DNA of 64,000 nucleotides, from contig JASJOG010000662.1 in the NCBI GenBank assembly GCA_030142905.1, positions 1-64,000 of the forward strand. Direction: 5' to 3'. Below the pieces are notes generated by a model. The model saw nothing but the letters and a program-made list of their open reading frames with translations. It did no database searches and was not told the origin of the DNA. The DNA comes from Heliopora coerulea. Its lineage: Eukaryota > Cnidaria > Anthozoa > Scleralcyonacea > Helioporidae. Made by a program: the position numbers and the translations under genes. The stretch's first letter is position 1. Every line of letters starts with the position of its first letter. This document shows positions 31,340-42,899 of the stretch, one piece after another.

Positions 31340-32600
31340 GTACAGAGTAACGGCTGTAGATGTAGATATAGATATAGATAAAGATGTAGTCGTATAGTTG
31401 GAGTTGGAGACAGTGGCGTACCGTGACCCTTTTGAGTGGGGGGTCAATTCAAATCGTGGAGTCTAAGGGATCATCGATCCGTTTATTCCCAGTTGGTCAG
31501 GATTCGGGAGTGGGTAAAAAAGGGACATATTCAACGGCCCACAGGATTTTTGTTAGGGGAGGGCTAGAAATGTAAAATCAGCTTACACTTCGAGACTTTG
31601 GCAGCATACTCCCCCAGGAATACTTTACATTTCGGAGCCTTTACGAGGCCAATTCAGGCATTAAGTAGACTGTTCAATCTAAAGATCTAGCCAAATCGGT
31701 ATTTGACAAGGGAGGTAGGGGAGCATGCTCCCCTGGAAAATTTTGAAATCTTGATGTCTTGAAACACCATTTCTCGTGATCCCAGATGATAATTTCTGTG
31801 AAAAATGCTTGGTAAATTAATCGTCATTTTGCGCTTGTTTTTTTTTATTAAAAATAATGCTACTGTAATGAAAGACAAAGTATCGTAATTCCTCAGACTG
31901 AGACATATTCGTCGAGACGAAGTTCGAGAAATTAGATATTGCTAACTTATTAAAAGGCAACCAGTCTAATTTTGCGTCCTGTTCATTTTCAGTTTTTCAG
32001 TTTCGGCTTTCGGCCCAATCAAATGGCTTAGTGGCCAACTAGATTTAACTTTTTTCCACCCCGGTAATGTCTAGAATAGTTTCGATTTTCAAAAAAGTCA
32101 ATTTTCTGAACTGTGAATTTTTAAAATCATCAGAAAACACGAGCAGCTCACTGGACGACAGGTTTAAGTTAAACACTTTTTATAATTTCTGGTTATACTT
32201 ACGGTCTTTAGCGACGCAAGTCGTGCTTTACCAACAGACTAGCGTTTTACCGACCAGTTTTACCAAAATGTGAGGGTGTCACACCCCCAACCACCCACCC
32301 ACCCGCACGGTACGCCCCTGGATGGAGATGTAGACGTGATGGTAGATTAGATTGACGGAGATGTGGACGCTGTTGTAGCAGTAGATGTAAACGTAGATGT
32401 AGACGTTGATGTGAATGTAGAATGGATGTAAAAGTAGATGTAGAGGTAGACGTAGATGTAGACGTGGATATAAAAGTAGATTTACATGAATACGTAGGTG
32501 TGGATATGGATGGAGCTGTAGTGTACGTGGAGATTTGGATGCAGAAGAGGGTGGAGATGGAAATGTGAATGTGAATGGACGTGGATATGGAGGTAGTAGG
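31340..32600. repeat. Degenerate GATGTA-type minisatellite, split by a hAT element
   Basis: Imperfect hexamers (GATGTAGAC, GTAGATGTAG and variants) fill about 31,340-31,410 and 32,321-32,600. The element at 31,411-32,320 interrupts one original array. Low-complexity Ser/Thr/His-rich frames on the minus strand are repeat artefacts. Confidence 0.7.
31411..32320. mobile_element. Non-autonomous hAT element (~910 bp)
   Basis: Ends are CAGTGGCGTACCGTG and CACGGTACGCCCCTG. An 8-bp target duplication with one mismatch flanks it (GTTGGAGA at 31,403-31,410; GATGGAGA at 32,321-32,328). No transposase is recognised. Confidence 0.7.
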
Positions 32601-32695
32601 TAATTGATGTGTAATGTTTGTTGCATCGAACTCATGTTGTGGCGACCCCAACGATTATCTGCGGCTTTGATTTTCTATTAGTTTCAGTCAAACAG

Positions 32696-33070
32696 CAGTG
32701 GCGGATCTAGGATTTTTATCACCTTAGTCAAACTTTTCAATTTTTTTTCGACGGGGGGGTGTCGGGTTAGCACAAAGTCATGTAAAGTTTTCAAAACTGC
32801 AGTAGCAAGATCAGCACCTGACACACCCCACTTACAATCAACAAATCCAATGAAATCTTCCCTAATATTCATACTTGCATCAACAAAATGCAAAACAAGG
32901 GAAATCTGCTCCTTGTTTGAGCAATTGGAAGACTCATCCGCTATAATGGAAAAAAATTTGCTGTTCTTTACATCATTCACAATCTTTTCAGTAATAACTT
33001 TACCACAACACTTTATCAACTCATTTTGGCTCTTCTTCACGGTCTGTCCGAGAATCAAACTGGATTAAAC
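32696..33070 (-). mobile_element. hAT transposase 3' fragment
   Basis: Begins with the terminal repeat CAGTGGCGGATCTAGGAT at 32,696. On the minus strand it encodes S-Q-N-E-L-I-K-C-C-G-K-V-I-T-E-K-I-V-N-D and onward through F-S-I-I-A-D-E-S-S, matching the C-terminal part of the element at 35,662-39,137, including the same jump from H-D-F-V-L-T-R-H-P-P directly into the terminal repeat. Confidence 0.75.
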
Positions 33071-33449
33071 TAAAACACCTTCAGGTGAGAAGCTATGCTC
33101 TTCCGTGCACACACTTCGTCCTGAAGTAAATTGTCGGTTTTCCTTTGCTGTCAACTGTAATTGTGTTGGCACAGAATTAATAAAAGTTATGTTTCTATTC
33201 TCCGCTAAATATGTAACCCGAAAGCGTTATTCTGCAAGATTTTTGTGAAAATGAAAGACACTCTAACATTCAATCAATGTTTTCTACATGCCGGATACAT
33301 CAGTGTAAAGGACAAACAATGCCATTAATTGAATTAGCTTCGATTTATGCATTCGGAATCGTATCTAAACCTGGGTTTTTATGAGCAATGCACAAGCGGA
33401 GTAGTAACCGCAAACTCAAAAGATATACTTAATTACGGGAACCACAGAG

Positions 33450-33610
33450 TATTTTAATTAAATTACAACGACGGTAACTCCGAAGAGCGATATCTTAATT
33501 CGACCTTTTGACTAAGTTTTAGTCATCATCAGCATTCCTGATGATGACTAAAACTTAGTCGAAAAGTCGAATTAAAATGATATCGCTTTTCCGAGTTACC
33601 GTTATTGTGT
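33450..33610. mobile_element. Fold-back PLE terminus with hammerhead-like core
   Basis: Inverted arms (GGTAACTCCGAAGAGCGATAT and complement) meet at 33,535. The plus strand contains CTGATGA (33,538-33,544), a 6-bp stem (GACTAA/TTAGTC) and GAAA (33,561-33,564), the arrangement of a hammerhead core; stem III is not evident. Confidence 0.5.
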
Positions 33611-34660
33611 ATTTAATCAAAACTTATACGGCAAAGGGAAAACGAGGGCTAGCATGAGTCCAAGCGATCAGGAAAACTTTAGCGTTGAACTTGTTCTCAC
33701 CATGAAATAAGGTCTCTTCAGTTAATTATTAGTTGTGACAGATTTCAGATTTCAGGTTTTCCAGTTTACCACAATGTGTATTTATGCCATTTATGTAGGC
33801 CTCACAAACAAATGAACTGTTTTTGACCTTGATGCTGGCTACTCTAAGCAACATTAGGGTGTTCTATTGAATTCCATCCTCTTTACAGTCTAGCCACTCT
33901 CAATTCGAGTTTTTAAATAGTTGTGATCCTTGAGTTCCGCCACCACTTTCTCTAGAATGTTTATCAGCTTTGGAATTGGTCTATACTAGCAGTGGGTGTT
34001 TCATCAAAAGAACGGGCGATATTAATTGGTTTATTGGTAGGTTAGTTGTGCTTCACTCCAACAACAGACGAAAAAGGTTTATCCATATATAGTGGAGCCA
34101 CGCTATAACGCTGCAGTTGGGGTCCATAGTGGGGGCCGCGTTATAGATGAAGCGCGTTTTCACGAGGTACTGCCTGAACCTTATTTTATTTTTGGTCCTG
34201 AAAATGCAAATCATGTCTCTTATAAAATCGACATGCATTTTCTGGTCATTCGCACTGAGAGTTACGGAGGTACCGCAGATTACACGTTTTAAATATACTA
34301 TATAATCACTCAATATCGTAAATAAAACCAGCACGTAAATATACTGATAATTATGAATTAGAGGGTGAAGAAGCTTAAAAGTCCGCTCAACTAAAACAAA
34401 AAAAGAATGATAGCAACAACGTTTTTGAGCCTGCTTTTCATTTCTCGCAATGGTCGCATCGTTTTATCTCGTGATGGTAGGGATCATTAGGAATGGTTGG
34501 TGATCGGCAGGAACTGTCTCCAGTGAGCCAGCAAGAATAAAAGGAAGCTTTAATTTCAATGTCAAACAGTCATATTATTGCGCTTTAAGTTGTGTCATAC
34601 TGTGTATTTAAGGGTCATTCTGGGTGACCTTCAGTAGGTAAACATCACCTTAAACCTTGC
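33611..34660. other. Unassigned sequence with one repeat fragment
   Basis: About 34,088-34,300 reads like a repeat (GTGGAGCCACGCTATAACG at its start), but its other end is not defined. Nothing else is supported. Confidence 0.3.
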
Positions 34661-34667
34661 ACATATA

Positions 34668-35040
34668 AAGGAAATTTAGCCAGAAATCCATGCAGTTAGC
34701 GAGATGTGTGTGTGCACTTTCCTGAAAGACACCCCGGGGCCAAAAGTGGCCTTGGATATAAAGTATAATTTCGTTTCATCCATGGCCATTTTTCGTTTAT
34801 CAGAGGCCATGGCCAAGATGAAATTTGAGCCCTGCTGAGAGGAAAACTTATTTGTAAATAAAGGAAATTTAACCAGTAAATTCATGCAGTTAACAAGATA
34901 TGTAGCATGTTTTCTTCTGAAATAACTGTCAGGGCCAAAAGTAACCTTGGATGTTAAGTACAATTTCATTTTATCCATGGCCATTTTTACATTATCAGAG
35001 GCCATAGCCACGATAAAATTTGAGCCCTGGTTCTGTTAAA
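34668..35040. repeat. Two-unit tandem repeat (~190 bp each)
   Basis: Both units begin GGAAATTTA(G/A)CCAG(A/T)AA and contain TCCATGGCCATTTTT and ATCAGAGGCCAT. The second starts near 34,862. The units are clearly diverged, so the duplication is old. Confidence 0.7.
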
Positions 35041-35661
35041 GGCACACATCCGTAGGCACTACCATTAGCTGAGGAACCTATACACTTCACTGCCAAGACT
35101 TTTTATGGCTCAAACTTATTTGTTGGTTTCTGTAAGTCTTTGTGCCAATAATTGTTATCTACAGACTACAATGGGAATGACTAACTTCCAACTTATACTG
35201 GCTGAATTAAAATCATGTCATATCCCAGTTTCTTAGCTATTTTTATCACAATTATCAGATATTCAGATATTCTAAAAATAATTAAGCCTTTAGGTTTTAA
35301 TTTCAGACATAAAATACGAAAATTCCTTCAACTTAATTTCAAGAAAAAGCTCATATTTTTTTCTGCAGCACCAAACCAACTCGAGTGACGAAACTTCAGA
35401 ATTCTAGAAGCACATTATTAGTAGTTTGGCTTGTTTCCAATTTTGTTCCATTATTCAGATCCAAGAATTAAAATTCCGATTAGTAAATTTCGTTGATTTG
35501 TTTTGCTTAACAATGCAAAACTGGCAATCACTAATAGCCTTTTTATTTTCAAAATGAACTTCATTTAAGTTGTCAAGAATTTACCGACTTTTGACAAAGT
35601 TTAAAAGCCTTTGTGATAGAAATCAGATAGTAATCATGCTTTTGAAATCCATAATGCTGTT
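35041..35661. other. Unassigned sequence
   Basis: AT-rich, no supported feature on either strand. Confidence 0.3.
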
Positions 35662-36858
35662 CAGTGGCGGATCTAGGGTAGGTCAAATAGGTCATCCGAC
35701 TAAAGTGACAATCCTTAGATTTCAAATCGCTTTTTAGCCGCATTTTGTCGCTATAAACTTGTCCAATCTCGTTGGCAGTTGTTTAATTCGTGAAAGCTTG
35801 ACTGCGCCGTCGTATTTTCACTTCACGAGTTTGTGGTTTCCGCTAACATTGCCGAGGATCAGAGTCTCGGGTAGTCAGTCGGTTTCTCAAGGTCAACAAT
35901 TTTGCCGAATCTTTAGGTTATATTCCTCTTTGCTATTGGTTCATTTAGTGAAACTGCTTGAATCGCGAGCTCTGATTGGCTTGACCAATTTCACTGCTTG
36001 CTTTGCCGAATCTTCATTTTGTTTAGCTTCCTCTGATTGGCTTAAATTTTCAAGACACTCTTTAACAGGATCAGCTATTGGCTTAGCGGCATCTACTATC
36101 AAGTTTTTTGCCGAATTTGTGATGTTACTTGCCGTGTTTGCCGATATTCGAGACTAGCATCGTGCAATATGCATAAACAGCGTCTCACTTCTGTTGGAAA
36201 GCTTGAATTAGGGTGCGTACCGTAGTTATAGACTAGTCACCCAAAATGTCATTTAAGAGCCTTTTGGAACGCTCACAAACTGCGCTCAAGAGCAATGACG
36301 AGAAGACTTTGCTCATGATCTATGACGGTTTATCGTCAACTTTAAGAGGTCGTATTCGTTCTGCTGATCGCGGCACTGGCAAACGTTGGGACATCAGCCG
36401 AAATTTTGGCGCCGAGAACTATGTGCCTTCTTTTGCAAAGGACAAGAAGACATGCATTGCTCTCAGGTACGGTAATCTTCAGTGCTTAAATTGACTTAAC
36501 ACTGACGAACAGGAACAAATATACTCACCATTTTCATTGGCGGATTTAGTACTGGTTAATGCTAATGAGTAACTGTTAATTTATTCGGGCAAACCGAAGG
36601 ATTACTGTTTTCCCACTAATACTTGAACCATGACGTATTGACGGGCTCATTGTGTTGATGGTAAAGCTAGTCAAGATAGTTCATTTGTCATCTGATTATG
36701 AAGTCAGAAAACTGGTGAAAATAGCTTGATATTGTTAGTTTTTATCGGTTCCTCGGCTGGTTCTCTGTAGCAACGCCAACCTGGTCCTGTCCCAATTTAT
36801 TGCATCCTCGTATATTATTATTAATCGATGTTTTGATATACTAGTAATTTGACATGTA

Positions 36859-37421
36859 CAGGGTGTCCCAAAAAATGTATACACACTTTGAATGATTATA
36901 AATACAATGTTTATTAAGACATATCTAAGTTTTTTATAACCCAAGTTAAAGAAGACAAGTGTAGAATTTTTTGAGTTATCGCAGGTGTTCGAACTGATGA
37001 CCGTTCTGGTCCAGGCACTGCTGATAACGTGGACAGATGGAATTGCAAATATTACGAATTATGATCATTTCATTTGGTATTTGGGTGCATTCTCTTTCAA
37101 TTGCTGCTCTCAACTCATCGATTGTTACAGGTTTTGTGCTACAAACCTTATCTTTGACGTATCCCCATAAAAAAGCCCACAGGCGTGAGATCTGGTGAAC
37201 ATGGGTGGAATTCAATGCTATATCTTCACCCAATCCATCTGTTCGGCAGATTTTCGTAAGATAGGCTCTCATATCACGATGGTAGTGGGGAGGTGTTCCA
37301 TCTTGCTGGAAATAAAACTCCTCATCTCTAAATTGCTCTCGAATGCGTGGCATTCGAAAGAAAGTTTGTTATAGTGAGTTATAATCATTCAAAGTGTGTA
37401 TACATTTTTTGGGACACCCTG
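36859..37421 (-). mobile_element. Internally deleted mariner element inside the hAT intron
   Basis: Ends are CAGGGTGTCCCAAAAAATG and CATTTTTTGGGACACCCTG, with TA on both sides (36,857-36,858; 37,422-37,423). The minus strand encodes the C-terminal part of a mariner transposase: F-Q-Q-D-G-T-P-P-H-Y-H-R-D and L-W-G-Y-V-K-D-K-V. The N-terminal DNA-binding half is deleted. It lies between the two transposase exons of the hAT. Confidence 0.85.
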
Positions 37422-37441
37422 TATTCATTAAATTTTTGATA

Positions 37442-39096
37442 GGTCCGAACCGTCAGGGAATTGCCTGTCCAGCTCTATTTCATTGGCTCTGGTGGGTGAT
37501 AATTCTTTAATTGAAGAACTTAGGGCAATGACTTCAATCGAGCTTCATCTGAATGCTAATTTTTACTGCAACCATCTATCTTTACTTTTGAAATTTGATG
37601 AGTATAGAGAACAAATTTCTAGTAGCTTTAATAATATTCTTCCTTTATGTGTATCTTTTAAAAGTTTGGATTCTGGTCTTAATGGGGATCAACTTGTAAA
37701 AGAAGAAGCTACTTCCATATGTGAAAATAAGAAATGGTCCAGTTTTATTTCCATCCTTGCTCTAGCTACTGTGACCAATAGGAAAATTCACTCTTACTAC
37801 CCTGATTGTGGGGAGCAGAAGTTTAAGTTACTTTTTAATTGTTTTGTTGAGCCTTGTCCACCTCTTAAGTCAGAGGGTGATGATCAGCATACAGGTATCT
37901 TGTTTTGCTTTGAGGGAGTGGTCAGGTCTGGGGAGACCTTCAGACCAAATTATTTTGATCCACTAATCTTTGGTGAATATACAGGGGAAAAAAGAAAGCT
38001 AACACAGCACTTTCACTCTGCCATAAAAAAGAAGAAGTATTCTGATATAACCTCTTTTTTTTGTCAAGGACAACATGCATTTAGTGGTATGTCTCCACCA
38101 ATTTCCACACTTACTTGTACTGCCAATGCTAGTACTGGTACAGGCATTCCTTCCTCCACACTCTCTGTACGTTCTGAAGTTGCACAAGATAGTATGAGTA
38201 GTAATATGCAACAAATAGTAATGCAAAGTACATTTAACCCTGATTCAGAGTTTGGTACTGATAAACATACTGTTGATATCACAAGCAGTCAAAGTCCTTC
38301 CACTAGCTTGCAGCCAACCATTGAATTTGATGTGGCATATTATAGAGAAAAGGTGAAGGGAATGAGCGATGCCCAAATTCAAAATCTAATTGACAATGTT
38401 TTTAAGCCAGATACATCCTATAAGTTTCCAAAGAGTGGTGGAAGAAGTTTTCTCTTCAACTGGTTTAATTCTTTTCCATGGTTAAGTTATTCTCCTAGTA
38501 CTGTTAGGGCATTTTGTCTGTCATGTGTGTTGTTTGGAGATGAAAATTTGAGAAAAGTTATTTCTGAGAACAGAAAGAGATTAATTCCTATTATTGACAC
38601 TATTAAACTTTGTGGTGGTCTTGGTTTACCTCTTCGAGGACATCGGGATGATTCAAAATATCATCCTGAGGCTGGACATTACTCTCAAGGTGGAGTAGGT
38701 AACTTTGCTGAGCCCATTCACTTTCACATTAGGGCTGGTGACAAAGTTCTTGAAGACCGTCTGAATAGTGGTGCAAAGAATGCTATTTATATCTCTAAGA
38801 AGAGCCAAAATAAGTTGATAAAGTGTTGTGGTAAAGTTATTACTGAAAAGATTGTAAATGATGTAAAGAACAGCAAATTTTTTTCCATTATAGCGGATGA
38901 GGCTTCCAAATGCTCAAACAAGGAGCAGATTTCCCTTGTTTTGCGTTTTGTTGATGCAAGTATGAATATTAGGGAAGATTTCATTGGATTTGTTGATTGT
39001 AAGTGGGGTGTGTCAGGTGCTGATTTTGCTACTGCAATTTTGAAAACTTTACATGACTTTGTGCTAACCCGACACCCCCCGTCGAAAAAAAATTGA
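37442..39096 (+). CDS. hAT transposase, N-terminal two-thirds (truncated)
   Basis: An open frame of about 550 codons. In order: an unrecognised N-terminal third; a Ser/Thr-rich linker (about 38,100-38,310); a zinc-binding region with W-F-N-S-F-P-W-L and conserved Cys residues; G-H-R-D-D-S-K-Y-H-P-E-A-G; and A-D-E-A-S, which in intact members carries a catalytic acidic residue. Full-length relatives continue about 300 residues further. The nearly complete frame suggests recent insertion or a non-autonomous family derived from one deletion event, because the copy at 32,696 ends identically. Confidence 0.75.
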
Positions 39097-39253
39097 AAAG
39101 TTTGACTAAGGTGATAAAAATCCTAGATCCGCCACTGGACAGACGGACGGTTCGAGTTTGGAGTTGAAACTCGTAACTCGAAAATGTTTCTACTATGGTT
39201 AGAATGCGTTATATGGATCATATGTTGCACACCAGATCAATTTTCTTACGGGA

Positions 39254-39345
39254 CAGTGGCACATTCAGGATCTTTCTCACCTCAATCAAAGTTTTGAATT
39301 TTCTTTCCTGGGGGTTGGGAGTTAGTACAAAACACGTACTATATT
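39254..39345 (-). mobile_element. Diverged hAT terminal fragment
   Basis: CAGTGGCACATTCAGGATCT followed by TCACCTCAATCAAAGTTTTG parallels the terminal 90 bp of the hAT at 32,696, but is much more diverged. The other end is not seen. Confidence 0.45.
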
Positions 39346-39365
39346 TATCGCGAATCTGAATAATT

Positions 39366-39421
39366 GTCGTGGGTCGTGGGTCGTGGGTCGTGGGTCGTGG
39401 GTCGTGGCTAAAGTCGTGGGT
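39366..39421. repeat. GTGGGTC heptamer tandem repeat
   Basis: Five uninterrupted copies of GTCGTGG-phase heptamer, then GTCGTGGCTAAA and one further copy. Confidence 0.85.
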
Positions 39422-40419
39422 CGTATAATATGTTAAAACGGTATTTCCTTTCACCCGTATAGTATGACTGTATTTGCTTAATAAAACTCGAGCACTAATG
39501 ATAGCCACTGCGCACAACAAATTTTGAATTTTTTAAACGCCTAAATTCATATTTATAGTTAACGATAGGTTCCTGGCATTCACTAAACGACAAAGGAAGC
39601 AAAATCACGGTTCCCTTGAGTATTTCCATGGCTGTCAGTTTATATTTACGTTGACCGCTTCAGCTTATTAAAAATTGTTCACCAGTAGTTCGAGGCTTAA
39701 ATAATTGCTTCTCTTTTTAAAGATGCTGGTAAAATCGACTAAATAATAACCACATAGTTTTTAAAAGAGAATAACTCAAGCATAATTCCACGAAACTATG
39801 TGATTGTCGAATTTAAGACAGCATTGTCTCCTGGTTCGAAACTTTGGAGTCCATTCTGTCTTGGTATTAAGATACATTGCCTGTCGCAGAATTAGACACC
39901 CCAAGGGAAAACGGTTTAAGGACAATATGCTTGTATAGCGAAGATTTAAAAACCCTAAATTATCCAAAATATCGCTAATAATAATCCTAAAATACCGTAA
40001 ACACTGATATGATATAAAGCTTTATTTAACCACGCTTACCCCATTCAGCAAAAACTGGTTTTCAAGAGGGGCGTAGAATTACATCTAATCACAAATATTC
40101 AAAGAACAAGTAATGTCATTATAAGTTAAAACAAGTTTTACATACAGTATATTAATACATTCCATATATTACAACCATTATAATTTATTAAGTGTTCAAA
40201 GATATTATTACCTGCCGGTCGAGGAGATAATTGAGGTTAAAGAATAGAAAGAATCTTGATTCCTCAATACACATGGGAGACTATTCCACAATTCAGCTCC
40301 TCTATAGCTCAGGCTCATTTTAAGCAATTCTGTCTTTGGGAATGGTAAATGAAGTTTATTAAATGACTCCATAAATTATAATTCCTGGAAGCATTAGACA
40401 TAAAAAAATCTTATAAAAA
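39422..40419. other. Unassigned sequence
   Basis: No supported gene. It ends where the minus-strand LINE fragment begins. Confidence 0.3.
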
Positions 40420-40875
40420 TCACGGTGCCTGATCGTGAGTAATTTTGTACATCAATTTGGCTGCGAACTGTGTCCTACGTTCAATTAGACGTTTCCATCC
40501 AAGTTCATTTAGAGGAAGTGCAGACTTACCATGTATATATTTACGGCCCGTGACGACTCTGACAACTCTATTTTGTAGTTTTTGTAAACGATCGGAAAGT
40601 GAGATACGGATAGAATCCCAGACCTCACAACAATAGTCGAAGTGCGCTAATACGAGCCCATTGTAAGCCGATTTCAATGTTCCGCAATCTACAAAAGGCT
40701 TAAGTCTTTTAATCGCGCCAATTCCTGATGAAATTTTCTTGGATATATGATCAATGTCTTTATCCCACGAAAAAAATTCATCAACATGAACTCCGAATGC
40801 TTTCGTTACTCTTACTCTATTGATTGGATCATCTACTACAAAAAGTTTTGGCTCTACAAGTAAATTTTTTATGTT
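40420..40875 (-). mobile_element. LINE ORF2 C-terminal fragment
   Basis: Minus strand: W-D-K-D-I-D-H-I-S-K-K-I-S-S-G-I-G-A-I-K, then Y-N-G-L-V-L-A-H-F-D-Y-C-C-E-V-W, then L-Q-K-L-Q-N-R-V-V-R. This is the post-catalytic region of non-LTR RTs. The catalytic part is missing. Confidence 0.75.
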
Positions 40876-41225
40876 AAGTCTAGATCGAATTTATAAATAA
40901 TAAAAATAAAAATAATAACAATAATAATGATTTATTAGTAGTATTTCCAGTTGATGGCTCTTCACCTACTAAATATATGAAATAAAAATTAATACAGCAT
41001 AAGATTTTTAAAAATTTATGACATAAATAGAGAGAATAACAACTAAAAGGTAGAAATAGATGGAAGAAAAGCTTTAGTTTCTTTACAAAAGGTCTTAAAA
41101 TTATCATTGTTTCTAATATTTGCAGGTAAGTCATTAAAGAGGGGCGCGGCTGAGTCCTGGAAAGTACCCTTCTCTAAAGGGAAAAAAAGCTTAATACCAG
41201 AACTTGAACGCAGTACACGGGTATG

Positions 41226-42860
41226 AGCTACTCTAGCAATACTTATTTAAATTCACAGCACGCTAATATCAAATTTACGCACGAAACCGAGAATAACAGC
41301 ACCTTATCTTTCCTTGACATCAAAATTAACCGCTCCGAAATTAATTTCACCACCAGTATCTACCGAAAATCCACTTACACCGGTTTGCTAACTAACTTTA
41401 GTAGTTTTATTCTGGACTGCTATAAAAAAGCCCTTATCTTTTCTCTTCTATTTCGATATTTTAATTTATGCTCTAGCTACTCCATTTTACACTCTGAACT
41501 CCAGAAACTCAAATTTTCATTAAAAATGAATTCCCGGCTACCCTGTTTGACAAATGTGTAAGTTCATTTCTAGATAAATCCTTTTCGTCCGCTCCCAAGA
41601 TTTCTATTGCTCCTAAGTTTTTAATTTATTTTTCTCTACCGTATACTGGTTCACATGGTCTTCAAATTCGCACTCAACTCATCAAACAATTATCGTCCAC
41701 CTTTCCTCAAGTTTCATTACGCTTCGTCTTTCGCCCTTCCGTTCGCCTTGGCTCTTTTTTCCTGTCAGGGACAGGATCCCTGATGGCCTGAAATCGCATG
41801 TGGTGTATTTATTTACGTCTCAATGCTGTAAGGCAGCAGTCCCCAACCTTTTTTGAGCCACGGACAGGTTTAATATTAGACAATATTTTCATGGACCGGC
41901 CTTTAAGGTGTGGCGGATAAATACAACAAAATAAAATGATACGACGGCATAAAAACTGTGGTATATTGTAAATATAATAATAAACGTGAATCCACTGAGT
42001 ACTCATGTGCAACTTTATTAGCAGTGTCTTTGTAACATCGCGCCAACAACATAACTCGAATAACATCTCTCTCCCCTAATGCTCGCTGGTCCCTATGGCA
42101 ACGTTAAACATGCCTTCAAAATAAGACACACACACACACCACAAAAACGAATATAAAGTACATGAAAAATTTAACGTCTGTTTTTTGCTCATTTTGCTAG
42201 CTTGTGGGTTTAATTCTAGCATTAACGTATCACGTGACCGAGATAAGCGTCTTGACATGCGTCAAGAGTCATTTTTCAAAATAAAACATTGTTCAGACTC
42301 AGATAATAAATAAAACGGAAATAACGTAAGTTATTTATTCTTTCTGTGCGGCCCGGTACCAAATGACCCACGGACCCGTACCGGGCCGCGTCCCGGGGGT
42401 TGGGGACCGCTGTTGTAAGGCATTGTAAGTTGGCCAAACTAGCGGACAGTTACACACACGCATTTCAGATCATATGGGGATCTCACCCTTGACAGGTAAC
42501 AGGAGAGTTAATCCCTCTCCCACTAGTATCCTTTCCCACCACATTGAAACTGGCCATCCCATTTTTTTTCCGACTTCAAAATATTATCCTCGTCACCTTC
42601 TCCTTCTGAACTACTCCTTAAAGAAAGTCTTCTAATTAATAAATTAAAACCCATTCTTAACGGGAATATTGGTTCTATGCCTCTTTCCCTTTTCTGATAA
42701 CACCTTACTGCTGTCTCCCGTCAATTTCCGTTACTGTTGTAAATATCTCATCTTAATTGTCATTCGATGCTGTTTGTTTAATATAAATATATCTCGTTGT
42801 AATCGCTGATCTCCACTCTGAAGATGTTGCTTGTAGCGACGAAACGTCAGTCAATAAATA
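41226..42860 (+). mobile_element. Penelope-like element fragment, split by a hAT
   Basis: Frame at 41,226-41,520 (Y-L-N-S-Q-H-A-N-I-K-F-T-H-E-T-E-N-N, L-S-F-L-D-I-K-I-N-R) is the RT C-terminal region. After frameshifts it continues to about 41,830, is interrupted by the element at 41,834-42,412, and resumes to a PLE end with CTGAAGA (42,818), stem GTTGC/GCGAC and GAAACGTC. No catalytic RT motif. Confidence 0.65.
41834..42412. mobile_element. Non-autonomous hAT element (~580 bp)
   Basis: Ends are CAGCAGTCCCCAACCTTTTT and GGTTGGGGACCGCTG. The flanking 8-bp duplication is CTGTAAGG (41,826-41,833) / TTGTAAGG (42,413-42,420), with one mismatch. Subterminal CACGGAC/GACCGG blocks repeat. It is inserted in a PLE. 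Confidence 0.75.
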
Positions 42861-42899
42861 TGTTTTAAACTCTTCTAGCCTTCTTTGTTTAAGAAGACA

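Larger units (their letters stand above)
35662..39137 (+). mobile_element. hAT transposon with spliced, 3'-truncated transposase
   Basis: Terminal repeats CAGTGGCGGATCTAGG and CTAGATCCGCCACTG. A first coding exon lies at 36,246-36,467 (M-S-F-K-S-L-L-E-R-S-Q-T-A-L-K-S-N-D) with a donor-like GTACGG; the second begins near 37,442 and runs to 39,094. The protein has a TTF-type zinc-finger-like region (F-L-F-N-W-F-N-S-F-P-W-L-S-Y-S-P-S-T and C-L-S-C-V-L-F-G) and the DUF4371-like start of the RNase-H-like domain (I-I-A-D-E-A-S). The rest of the catalytic domain and dimerisation region are missing: the frame stops 40 bp before the terminal repeat. No clean 8-bp duplication. Confidence 0.8.
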
